A stretch of 40,692 nucleotides of DNA from Spirochaetota bacterium. Lineage in GTDB: Bacteria; Spirochaetota; Spirochaetia; Treponematales; UBA12059. A program made the position numbers and the translations under genes. The notes under the pieces were generated by a model. It was not told the origin of the DNA. It was given only the letters and a program-made list of their open reading frames with translations, and searched no databases. Below are positions 16,500-24,706 of this stretch, piece by piece. The stretch spans positions 1 through 40,692 of the forward strand of contig JAHIWF010000108.1 of NCBI GenBank assembly GCA_018815555.1. The letters run 5' to 3'. Numbering within the stretch: the first letter of the stretch is position 1; each line of letters starts with the position of its first letter.

Positions 16500-19400
16500 T
16501 CAGAAAAGCACACGCAGACTGAGTCCGAGTGTATAGGAAAAGACAAAAACCTGATATCCGGAATACAGGTGCAGCTGTTGTTCAAGCTGAACGGTAGCGG
16601 CTGCAGACAGATTACCGGCAAGCACATAACGGGATTCATAATTCTCAAGCAAGCTGATGACTATAGGTAAATCCAGACCGGAGCGTTTTACCTGTAGATC
16701 AAGCGACCACAACTCGCGACTGACACCAGACGCATAACGAAGCGCAAACAGCCAATCTGAAACCAGTTCATCTGGCCCTTCCCCACTTTCTGAATATGCT
16801 GTCTGCGGATCCTGTGCAGTTTCTGCAGGGGGGGCATCAATATTTTCACGTAACAAGGTTTTTTCGAGTACCAGGTCGACCAGGCCACTCAACCAGCTTG
16901 CCGCTAATCTTTTGCTTAGGGACCAGCCGATTCCGTGTTGCCAGATTGATTCAGTGCGATCCTGTTCCCAACTACTGCTTAGTTTCAGGCCGGTGCCGCC
17001 ATTTTCCTGGTCATGCCAGAATAATGACCATTTACCGGTTAATACGGGAAGCACGAGATTCGCTTCCAAAAACTGTAATCCTGCAGAGAATGACCAGGCA
17101 TACTCATCCAGTTCTATCGAGCTCAATACAGGCAGAGCCGACTGTCTGGCAAATACATTAACTGCGGCACCAGCCAAGTCGATTTTCATGGTAGAGCTAT
17201 CTGCGACTATATCCTGTTTTCGTTCCAGTTTTCTGGACCAGAGGAAGGAGAGATCAGTCGGAATCAGCATATCAATCCAGCCAAAACCATTTTTTCGTTT
17301 GATGTTTAACCCGGCTGACGGAGAATATTCTGCTGCTGGCAAAGCAGTACTGGCTGTTTCGAATTGGCTGGAAGGCTGAGGCTGCCAAAATTCTGCTATT
17401 GGCAGAAAGCCCCAGACCGGCAGCAAACTACTGGTTGCGTTTAACCAGGATTTAAAATCAGTGTAAAAAGAGTCTGACACTATAGCGAGCTTGGCAGAAT
17501 GACTGCGGGCATACTGCAGTGTAAAATCAAGAAAGCCGGCGGAGAGTATCAGCTTGGCTTGGGCGGACAGGCGCGATCCAGAAAGCCCTTCTGCAATGCT
17601 TTGTTGCGTAGCTTCTACACTCAGCCAGGTTGACGGACCGGCTTCCAGCTTCAGACTGGAGTTTCTGCTGGCTGCAGGAAGCAGCTGACTCGGGATAAGA
17701 TAACGCCAACTGTCCAGCCAGACCTGGCCCCACGCGGCTGCAGGTAAAACTTGCTGGAGACTGGATTGGTCAAACCCGGCTGCTGCATTGAAAATTCCAG
17801 ACCCGAATCCGAATTTCCAGATATCATTGCGGGCTATCTGCTTCAGGCTTCCACTATATGCAGCGGAAGCCTGGATTCCGCTACTCGCCAATTGAAGTGA
17901 AAGTGTATGTGCTAGAGCGCTGCGGATTGGATCATAAGAAAAGTCATGGCCGGCATTCAGGCTGAGTCCCTTCCAGGCGTGTATCATTCCGCTCAACCGG
18001 CTGGTATAGGCCGAACTGAGCGCATTATAGTCCGGCGAAATATAGGGTTCCAGCTTCAGGCCAAGAGTGAGCGGTCCCAGTGGAGCTGAAGCGCGAAAAA
18101 GAGCGCGCATGGCCACGGCTGTACTTCCTGCGTGATTCTCTGCAAAAGCGTTGATTTTGGTATCAAACCAGAGTGCCGGTTCGTCAGTAGAAGTATATTG
18201 CATACTATTCTCTGAATACAGCCCAAAGCCGTTCAGCGGATTGCCCAGCAGAAAAGCGGCCAACTGTAACACTCCGCCCCCAGGATCGTCTGCGTCGATC
18301 CGCAGCATGGTAATAGTTTCCAGCAGACCATCGCGGGAATATTGCAGGGCAGGAACATCTATGGTTGAACCATCAGGCTGCAAGATATTCAGCTCAGCAC
18401 CGGCGGTGCGTAGATCAATTTCAAAGCGCAGCCAAGTGTTGGCCGGTATTTGTGCTAGGGGAAATGAAAGTTCGGCAATTGACTCAGCACCATGCAGCCT
18501 CAGTGTCAACATCGCATCGGCATTGACCATAGACGGTGGAGCATAATGGAGGAAAAAAGATAGGCTCCTGTGGGTTTCCACTCCGGTACTCTCCGGATAA
18601 TGAACCAGTGAAACGGTATCGCTGGTTTCAGCCAGATTAAGCTGCAGTGACGGCTCATTACTTTGTGATCCCGGCAGTTTGACGAAAAAATCCGCCCAGG
18701 CATGGCGCAGCTCCGGCTGATCAGCCAATGTGGTCAACACAGATTCTTCGTCAATCGCGGTCAGCGGCATAAATACAGATGCATAAGGAGCGGACGGTTG
18801 CAGATTGAACAAGCGCCGATACGGAGCCGCATCGCTTTGACTGTACCGGCCTAAAAGCACGGCCTGCCCTACTAGTGGAGATTCAGGATTCTGATACTCA
18901 ATTTCTGCCAGTATATTTGCCCAGACACTCTGCATAGATTCAGTGCTTTCAGATAGTTCTGTCGGAAAAGGCAGCCTTCCGCCAACGGCAAGCCTTCCGA
19001 GCAATTGCTTGCTCAGTTGATGTTCTATGCCCAGCGCCACGGCCAGCGCTCCATCCGAACGATCGGTAGAGAGTGTGCTGTAATGTATCAGTATTTCATC
19101 GCCCGGTGCTGGTGGTGGCTGCAGCTGAATAAGGCCGCTGGCTGTATCGAAGATAAAATTGCGGTCGGAAATTCCATTGCGGTACACCTGGATGGTATCA
19201 GCAATAGCTGCAGTATCGATAGCTAAGCTTTGGCTGCTGACGGCTGCACTGCGTATCCGGATCCGGTATCCCGGCAGATCCGGTCCAGGCTGATACGTGC
19301 TGCTGTCAGAATCGGTGGTACTTTGCGCTTGGTATATCCAGGCATTATCTAAGTAGAAGGGTTCGCTAAATACCGTGTCCGCTGGAGTGCTCAGTGCACC

Positions 19401-20387
19401 GCGAAGCTGAATCAGACCAGGCCCGACTTGTTCGACCTCCCATAATTCTGCAGGCATACCACTTTGTCTTGAAATAATGTCCACAGTAGTAGAAGCCAAG
19501 TCGGTTTGAAGCGCATACAGGTTTTTCAGCTCGAATGGATTGTACGCAGTTGGATCATACAATTGAACAGACTCATACACCATGCTTGAATCGGCATAAT
19601 CCGCAAACAGCTGACCTGTAGCCGTTTTATCGAGCAGGATAGATCCAGTGGCAAGACTGAGGCTGTATTCAGCTGGACCCAGCTCGCGCCGGCTGCCTCC
19701 TTGCAACAAAAACAAGCGGACTGCCGTAAAGGGTGGATTACCGGGCAGGATAAAGGACTTTCCGCGCAGCCACTGCTGTATTTCAATATATTGGGCTTCG
19801 TCTGGGGTTGTGCCGATGAAACGCCTCGTATGATTTTGTATTGTATCCCAGCGCAGCATAGCAAACAAGCGGGTTTTCTGCTGACGCCAGGAAAATTGCC
19901 CTTTCAGACCAAAAGCCCCTGTGAGTGCGCTGAAATTGAAGCCCGGCCAGACAGGGAAATTGATTTCGGAGTTACCCAAGCGGGCTTCCTGAATGATTTC
20001 TTCGTCATCCCCGAAATAGCCAAGCGAAAAAAGCAGATCCGAGACTGTTTCAGTGACACGAGTCTCAAATTGCCATTTCTGATTCAGTGTAAGCAGCACA
20101 TATAAATCAGGAAGCTGCTTAAATAAAAGCGCTTGAGCAGAAAAGGCCGCTCCATCTGCAGCAGACAGAGCTAATGATCCATCGCTCAAGAAAGATATGT
20201 CCCAAAATCCCTGCATCAGTAATTCTACATTGTCGTCATTTCGGGCCAGACTTAGAATACTTGTTGGTGCTTCACCGGGCAAAAGAACCGGAGCGGCAGA
20301 GGATGTTGTTTGTGTATGCTGTCCGGTAGCCAGGGTGGCATACAGGACCCAAAAAACCGCTGTCAGATGTCTTTTCATAGTGCTCAT
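16500..20387 (-). CDS. Very large predicted outer-membrane beta-barrel protein, SprA-like features
   Basis: The 1295-residue protein has an N-terminal signal peptide (KRHLTAVFWVLYATLATGQ). It contains many alternating beta strands and ends in SLRVLF, the terminal Phe typical of outer-membrane barrels. Residues about 120-200 include DDEEIIQEARLGNSEINFP and FSALTGAFGLKGQFSW. I recall similar segments from the repeated unit of SprA, the Bacteroidota type 9 secretion translocon. Several beta-sandwich-like inserts follow, such as LIQLQPPPAPGDEILIHYST and a lectin-like stretch near residue 640-740. The second half is Trp/Tyr/Ser-rich and barrel-like. The start could be ATG 20387 or 20378. Neither has a good Shine-Dalgarno, and a weak promoter ends 11 bases before the first. 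Function is not established; the SprA link is a hypothesis. Confidence 0.75.
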   Translation of the reverse strand: MSTMKRHLTAVFWVLYATLATGQHTQTTSSAAPVLLPGEAPTSILSLARNDDNVELLMQGFWDISFLSDGSLALSAADGAAFSAQALLFKQLPDLYVLLTLNQKWQFETRVTETVSDLLFSLGYFGDDEEIIQEARLGNSEINFPVWPGFNFSALTGAFGLKGQFSWRQQKTRLFAMLRWDTIQNHTRRFIGTTPDEAQYIEIQQWLRGKSFILPGNPPFTAVRLFLLQGGSRRELGPAEYSLSLATGSILLDKTATGQLFADYADSSMVYESVQLYDPTAYNPFELKNLYALQTDLASTTVDIISRQSGMPAELWEVEQVGPGLIQLRGALSTPADTVFSEPFYLDNAWIYQAQSTTDSDSSTYQPGPDLPGYRIRIRSAAVSSQSLAIDTAAIADTIQVYRNGISDRNFIFDTASGLIQLQPPPAPGDEILIHYSTLSTDRSDGALAVALGIEHQLSKQLLGRLAVGGRLPFPTELSESTESMQSVWANILAEIEYQNPESPLVGQAVLLGRYSQSDAAPYRRLFNLQPSAPYASVFMPLTAIDEESVLTTLADQPELRHAWADFFVKLPGSQSNEPSLQLNLAETSDTVSLVHYPESTGVETHRSLSFFLHYAPPSMVNADAMLTLRLHGAESIAELSFPLAQIPANTWLRFEIDLRTAGAELNILQPDGSTIDVPALQYSRDGLLETITMLRIDADDPGGGVLQLAAFLLGNPLNGFGLYSENSMQYTSTDEPALWFDTKINAFAENHAGSTAVAMRALFRASAPLGPLTLGLKLEPYISPDYNALSSAYTSRLSGMIHAWKGLSLNAGHDFSYDPIRSALAHTLSLQLASSGIQASAAYSGSLKQIARNDIWKFGFGSGIFNAAAGFDQSSLQQVLPAAAWGQVWLDSWRYLIPSQLLPAASRNSSLKLEAGPSTWLSVEATQQSIAEGLSGSRLSAQAKLILSAGFLDFTLQYARSHSAKLAIVSDSFYTDFKSWLNATSSLLPVWGFLPIAEFWQPQPSSQFETASTALPAAEYSPSAGLNIKRKNGFGWIDMLIPTDLSFLWSRKLERKQDIVADSSTMKIDLAGAAVNVFARQSALPVLSSIELDEYAWSFSAGLQFLEANLVLPVLTGKWSLFWHDQENGGTGLKLSSSWEQDRTESIWQHGIGWSLSKRLAASWLSGLVDLVLEKTLLRENIDAPPAETAQDPQTAYSESGEGPDELVSDWLFALRYASGVSRELWSLDLQVKRSGLDLPIVISLLENYESRYVLAGNLSAAATVQLEQQLHLYSGYQVFVFSYTLGLSLRVLF

Positions 20388-20394
20388 TACAGGC

Positions 20395-20427
20395 TATTAT
20401 TGTAGCCGATGAAAGGGAGGCTGGGAA
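20395..20427. promoter_or_regulatory. Divergent promoter region for the large barrel gene and the 20432 gene
   Basis: On the minus strand TTCCCA-17-TACAAT (20399-20427) points into the barrel gene. On the plus strand TTTTCA (20372-20377)-17-TATTAT (20395-20400) points toward the 20432 gene. Each has a four-of-six -35 box, so both are moderate calls. The two -10 boxes overlap. Confidence 0.35.
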
Positions 20428-20431
20428 GCCC

Positions 20432-21385
20432 ATGCGTACAAACCGCACTGAATGCCGGCGCGATTACCATTTTGTCATCCTGACTATGGTCGTTTTTTCG
20501 GCCATAGTTAGTGTTGTTGCCGCCGTAAGCGGCAGCATCAGCAGCAACTGGCACTTACGTATGTATTTTTCTATTGTTCAAGCGCTTTTTGACCTCTTTT
20601 TTATCATCGAATTTGTATTACAGCTGGGTGGAATACCAAAACATCCAGGAGTCTCTACGATTAAACAGACAGTAGACAGCATATTGCAGCTGCTCAGTTC
20701 GGTACTGCCTTTTATATTGGTTTCCGGACCATTTATTTTAGGCTGGGCGGCTGGAGATTTCAGCCTCGCTGCCGTACGTGGCTATTGGCTGAGCCCTGCA
20801 CCAATCGCAATGCTGAGTACGGTTACCGCCCTGAGGCTTCTACGTCCCCTAAGGCTGGTTATATCCAGCCTGTCGATTAAAGCAAAGCCTTTTGTCATTC
20901 CGCTGATTTTAGCTGGCTCGGTGCTGCTGGTTAGCCTTGCTGCCATAGTCGTAGATGGATTGGTTCTGCCCGGTTACCGCAAAACCCTTGCTATGCAACG
21001 ACAAGCTATTGTCAGAAAAATGGACGACAACCTAACTGATACGGCAAACGCAAACCTACAGCTGTATGACGATATTTTAGCCTTGGCCATAAACAGCGAG
21101 CTTCTGTACAAAGCCCCTGAAACTACCGAAGTTAAAGCTGGGGACTATGACTACTACAAAATCGGTCATATAGAAGCATGGTTCCATATGACGGCTTGGC
21201 AACGTGCTCGTTCATTGCTCGAACTTGCGCTCAATGTTTGTATTCTAGGGCTATTTCTTGCTCTATGGTCTCTTTACCGAAACTCGCGACAGCGGTCAAC
21301 TGAAGTACAACCTGAAGTCTCCGCAAAACTCATTCGAGGCCGGCCGGTTGGCGAAGAAGAAATCCAGGGAATTTTGGGCAGATGA
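20432..21385 (+). CDS. Polytopic membrane protein with S4-like arginine helix (ion-channel-related?)
   Basis: The 317-residue protein has about six hydrophobic segments (near residues 14-36, 45-65, 83-106, 122-150, 153-176 and 262-285). The fourth carries arginines at three-residue spacing in LRLLRPLRLV, as in voltage-sensor S4 helices. The second ends in LFDLFFIIEFVLQL, like an S2/S3 acidic helix. An 80-residue polar domain lies between the fifth and sixth helices, where channels carry the pore loop. I see no TVGYG-type selectivity filter. GGGAGG lies 11 bases before the ATG, a long spacing. The stop overlaps the next start (ATGA), so it is co-translated with the DUF503 gene. The channel relation is inferred from topology only. 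Confidence 0.7.
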   Translation: MRTNRTECRRDYHFVILTMVVFSAIVSVVAAVSGSISSNWHLRMYFSIVQALFDLFFIIEFVLQLGGIPKHPGVSTIKQTVDSILQLLSSVLPFILVSGPFILGWAAGDFSLAAVRGYWLSPAPIAMLSTVTALRLLRPLRLVISSLSIKAKPFVIPLILAGSVLLVSLAAIVVDGLVLPGYRKTLAMQRQAIVRKMDDNLTDTANANLQLYDDILALAINSELLYKAPETTEVKAGDYDYYKIGHIEAWFHMTAWQRARSLLELALNVCILGLFLALWSLYRNSRQRSTEVQPEVSAKLIRGRPVGEEEIQGILGR

Positions 21386-21675
21386 TTGTTTCCATGATGC
21401 AAGTACTCATTGAAATTCCTGAAAGCTTCTCTATCAAAGATAAACGTCAGGTTGTAAATTCCATAAAAGAAACTACGATCAGAAAATTCAGGCTTTCCTG
21501 TGCTGAAGTTGATCTGCAGGATTCGCTTAGATTTGCTCAACTCGGCCTGGCGCTCGTTTCCAATTCCGCTGAATTCGGGGAGAAAGTTATGCAAAAAGCG
21601 CTGGCAGAGATAGAAACCGGCTATCCACTTCGTCTACATTCATGGGAAATACATTCAGAATGTTTCAGTCAATAA
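21382..21675 (+). CDS. DUF503 / YlxP-like small protein
   Basis: The 97-residue protein matches the DUF503 pattern from memory. It has the opening hydrophobic strand MMQVLIEIPESFSIKDKRQVV, with SLKDKR replaced by SIKDKR. The middle has FRLSCAEVDLQDSLRFAQLG, and LALVSNSAEFGEKV follows. YlxP-type members sit in nusA-infB-rbfA operons in Bacillota and have been linked to ribosome assembly, without a settled function. Here the gene overlaps the upstream membrane-protein gene (ATGA) and is followed at once by a lipoprotein gene. This is an unusual context. MIV and MMQ (codon 5) are both possible starts. Confidence 0.8.
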   Translation: MIVSMMQVLIEIPESFSIKDKRQVVNSIKETTIRKFRLSCAEVDLQDSLRFAQLGLALVSNSAEFGEKVMQKALAEIETGYPLRLHSWEIHSECFSQ

Positions 21676-22310
21676 TTAAAACCGGAGCTGTACGGGCATG
21701 CAGCGGCTGCAAGATAATTTTACTGCTAGTTTTAACCGTCATGCTGGTATCCTGCCTGGATATTTCAGCCGCGGTAACAATTACCGAAGATTCTGGCATT
21801 CAAGTACAACTGCGCTATCAATTATCAGCCTTCATGATTCAGCTCGCCAAAACCTCGGACTTTGCTTCTTATCTGCCAGTGCCAGCCAGCTATGATGAAC
21901 TGGTTCAAAAAGTTGGCGGTTTTACCGGTGTAACCATTTCAGAGAACAGTTCGGCTGTAAGCAATGCAGTTCAATGCCAGCTTGATTTCCCGAATATTGA
22001 AACAATGGCAGCATTTTTTGAGTCCCAAGCCCTGGAGCTTATTCCAGGCACTGAAGGGGTGAATGCTTTGCGGCTGATAATAAATGGTCCAGCCTTGGTC
22101 GCCGGCACAATGATGTCCGAGAACAATGAACTCAAATCCTATATCGAAACTGTATTTGCCTCCAGTAATGCTGCTCTCAGCTTTACTGGAGGCGGGTTAA
22201 TTATCAGTGGCACCGGGTTTTCTACTGTGGACAATGTTTTGGTTTATTCGTCCCCAATCAATAACCTAATCTTTATGGAAAATCCTGTTCTTCTTGATTT
22301 ATCATGGTGA
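21660..22310 (+). CDS. Predicted lipoprotein of unknown function
   Basis: The product is a 216-residue secreted lipoprotein. A basic N region (VRACSGCK) is followed by the hydrophobic stretch IILLLVLTVMLVSC, with lipidation predicted at Cys32 (lipobox LVSC). The mature part has no motif that I recognise. Its composition is Ser/Asn/Ala-rich with many predicted strands. The track start at 21642 has no Shine-Dalgarno. ATG 21660 has a GGGAA about 11 bases upstream and overlaps the DUF503 gene by 16 bases. The two genes before it and this one are probably one operon. Confidence 0.65.
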   Translation: MFQSIIKTGAVRACSGCKIILLLVLTVMLVSCLDISAAVTITEDSGIQVQLRYQLSAFMIQLAKTSDFASYLPVPASYDELVQKVGGFTGVTISENSSAVSNAVQCQLDFPNIETMAAFFESQALELIPGTEGVNALRLIINGPALVAGTMMSENNELKSYIETVFASSNAALSFTGGGLIISGTGFSTVDNVLVYSSPINNLIFMENPVLLDLSW

Positions 22311-22369
22311 CTCTGCTAGATTTATTACAGCAATAGATAGATAGAAACATGCCCTTTTAGGGAGGCACA

Positions 22370-23524
22370 ATGAAAAAGTATATAGTAGCAATTATATCAG
22401 CGGGATTTTTTTTATTTATGTCTTGTGTATCTAGTCCACAAAGCACAGTGCAACCAGCTGCTCCCACGCAGGATATTACAGGAACTGCCCCGGCTTCCAC
22501 GGTTAAGGCCGATCCGGCTCTTCTTAACGAAATTGAAGCTCTGCGCAGCCAGGCCCGTCAGTCTATAGCCGATAATAAAATCTCTGAAGGCATAAAACTG
22601 TACATATCCGCTATGCTGCGCGCCAGAACCAGCTATCCGGAAATCTTTACCAACCTAAATATGGAAATTGCAGCCATATCCGCCCGCTTAAGTCTGGAAC
22701 CACATGAAGACTGGTTGGGACCAGGTGGTGAGCAGATTAGCGCTTCAACCCGCGAGATCCTTAGTGCTAAATCCATTATGCCTTCAGTATATCTGTACGA
22801 AAATTACGGTTTCGGTAAAGCGGCTATTCCTGATGCGGCCATCCGCTTCGAATTCATAGAAAATAATGGAACACTGGTTCAGACAGTAACTACTGATAGT
22901 TTTGGCATGGCCAATACTACAATTAGCTCAATTGAGAGCTCCGGCAGAAACGCGCATATTCGGGCGTATCCAGTATTCAGCAATGAGGGGTTCTCGTATG
23001 CCTTTAAGGAGCTATACAGAGATTTTGTTTATCTGGCCCCACGAACCCATATTCTGGTTGCAGGCATGGAAAAAACGCCGACAGGAAGCGGCACTGCACC
23101 TCGTAGTATGGATGCTGCAGCTCAATCAATCCGGGATCTGGATTTTGATGTTTCGGTACTTGGGACAACACCAGAAGACCGTAGTTTCAGCCTTGCTATG
23201 AATGGTAATAAAGAGGCTATTGCCATACTTAACAAGGATGGTGAGGCCGGCTATATAGCGCTGCTTTTGCTGGAAATTGATGCACCAACGCAATTGGTGG
23301 TTCAGGGAGTCAGCTACAATATATTTAATACTAATGGCCGCATGACCCTGCGGATTATTCGGACTGACGGCACCGTTGTCTATACCTTACTAAAGGATAA
23401 AGTGCGCGGCCAAGGTGGAAACACGGCAGCCGCCATTGATGACTGTAGACTGAAATTGCAGAATGAAATTACCAACATGATTCGTGATAATAATTCTGTA
23501 ATCAGAGAAGCTTTTCTGGATTAG
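22370..23524 (+). CDS. Predicted lipoprotein with N-terminal helical region
   Basis: The 384-residue lipoprotein has signal sequence KKYIVAIISAGFFLFMSC, with lipidation at Cys19 (FMSC, a spirochaete-style relaxed lipobox). A Pro/Thr-rich linker follows. Then comes a TPR-like helical stretch (IEALRSQARQSIADNKISEGIKLYISAM), a beta-rich middle with an Ig-like look (FIENNGTLVQTVTTDSFGMANT), and a C-terminal alpha/beta domain with AIDDCRLKLQNEITNMIRD. I do not recognise a named family. ATG 22370 is preceded by AGGGAGG. That site lies in a small CCCT-TTT-AGGG hairpin that could weaken ribosome access. The end overlaps dinB tail to tail by 23 bases. Confidence 0.75.
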   Translation: MKKYIVAIISAGFFLFMSCVSSPQSTVQPAAPTQDITGTAPASTVKADPALLNEIEALRSQARQSIADNKISEGIKLYISAMLRARTSYPEIFTNLNMEIAAISARLSLEPHEDWLGPGGEQISASTREILSAKSIMPSVYLYENYGFGKAAIPDAAIRFEFIENNGTLVQTVTTDSFGMANTTISSIESSGRNAHIRAYPVFSNEGFSYAFKELYRDFVYLAPRTHILVAGMEKTPTGSGTAPRSMDAAAQSIRDLDFDVSVLGTTPEDRSFSLAMNGNKEAIAILNKDGEAGYIALLLLEIDAPTQLVVQGVSYNIFNTNGRMTLRIIRTDGTVVYTLLKDKVRGQGGNTAAAIDDCRLKLQNEITNMIRDNNSVIREAFLD

Positions 23525-24692
23525 GTTCTGAGTTTTCCGGCTTAGTTGGCTGTTTCAGTAAGCGTGCTCGGGTAAGTGTACCGAGTCCACTCCGGTTAAC
23601 CTCAAAAACCGCCTTCTCCAACTGACCGGCCCGGCTCTCCCGGGTTGTAAATAATTCCGGCTGGCTTACATCCACGTTGAACCCGAAGAGACTTAGTCCA
23701 ATAAGACGTATAGGGCGACCATTCCATTTTTGGTTAAATAATTTCATGGCTTGTGCATAGATTTCATCCATACAGGTAAAGGCAGCCGGCCGACTGGACC
23801 GGGTGGTGAGCGTGGAGAAATCTTCATATCGCAGTTTAAGTTGAAGTCCATTGGCACTATAATTTTCACGATACAGGCGTTGGCTAAGTTCCTGACAGAT
23901 TTGCAAAAGCACCGCGCTGATGGTTTCACTGTCGATTACATCATTGCCAAAAGTTGTTTCGGTTCCGATTGATTTGCTTCGGGCTTCCTGAGTATAGATA
24001 CCAGGATCCTGTCCCCTGCATACTGTAAATAGAAATTCACCCCCTGCCCTTCCGAAAAGCGATTGCAGCAGGTTTAGGTTGTAATCTGCCAGATTGCTCA
24101 CGCTTTTTATGCCCAATTCGGCGAAACGTTCACGGGTTTTTTCTCCAGCACCCCATATATCTCTTAGTGCCAGTGATCGCATAAAAGCTTCCTCTGTTCC
24201 CGGTGGAACCAGTACCAATCCGTCCGGTTTTTTAAGACCACAGGCGATTTTTGCAATATAACGATTCGCCGCTACGCCTATGGATACACTCAGACCACTA
24301 GCACTGGCAACAGCGGCTTTTATCAATAAAGCAGCCTTTTCTGGTGGTCCCCAGAGTCGCTCTGTACCAGTCATATCCAGGCTGGCCTCGTCAATCGACA
24401 CCTGGTGTACATCGGGTGTAAAATCACCGAATAGTTTTATTATAGTGTCGGATATCTCAATGTAGCGATTCATGCGCACAGGGAGAAAAAACGCCTGAGG
24501 GCAGCGTCGATAAGCCTCATTGATGGGCATGGCCGAATGGATACCGTAGCGCCTGGCTTCGTAGGAACAAGTGGACACTACTCCACGTTGGCCGTGCTGC
24601 GCACCGACAACTACGGGCTTTCCTTTTAGCTCCGGATGGTCATTCTGTTCAACTGAGGCAAAAAAGGCATCCAGATCAATATGAAAATACAC
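23502..24692 (-). CDS. dinB: DNA polymerase IV (Y family)
   Basis: The 396-residue translesion polymerase opens with FHIDLDAFFASVEQ (catalytic Asp). It has VVVGAQHGQRGVVSTCSYEARRYG in the fingers region, and VSIDEASLDMTG with the second acidic pair near residue 102. SIGVAANRYIAKIACGLKKPDGL and IWGAGEKTRERFAELGI (helix-hairpin-helix) follow. The little-finger domain includes SIGTETTFGNDV. The start is GTG 24692 with GGAG about 8 bases upstream. No clear LexA-type box is visible, and the gene is probably co-transcribed with the upstream membrane-protein gene 14 bases away. I cannot identify a clamp-binding motif with confidence at the C terminus. Confidence 0.96.
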   Translation of the reverse strand: MYFHIDLDAFFASVEQNDHPELKGKPVVVGAQHGQRGVVSTCSYEARRYGIHSAMPINEAYRRCPQAFFLPVRMNRYIEISDTIIKLFGDFTPDVHQVSIDEASLDMTGTERLWGPPEKAALLIKAAVASASGLSVSIGVAANRYIAKIACGLKKPDGLVLVPPGTEEAFMRSLALRDIWGAGEKTRERFAELGIKSVSNLADYNLNLLQSLFGRAGGEFLFTVCRGQDPGIYTQEARSKSIGTETTFGNDVIDSETISAVLLQICQELSQRLYRENYSANGLQLKLRYEDFSTLTTRSSRPAAFTCMDEIYAQAMKLFNQKWNGRPIRLIGLSLFGFNVDVSQPELFTTRESRAGQLEKAVFEVNRSGLGTLTRARLLKQPTKPENSEPNPEKLL

Positions 24693-24706
24693 GTTATTAC
24701 TCCAGC

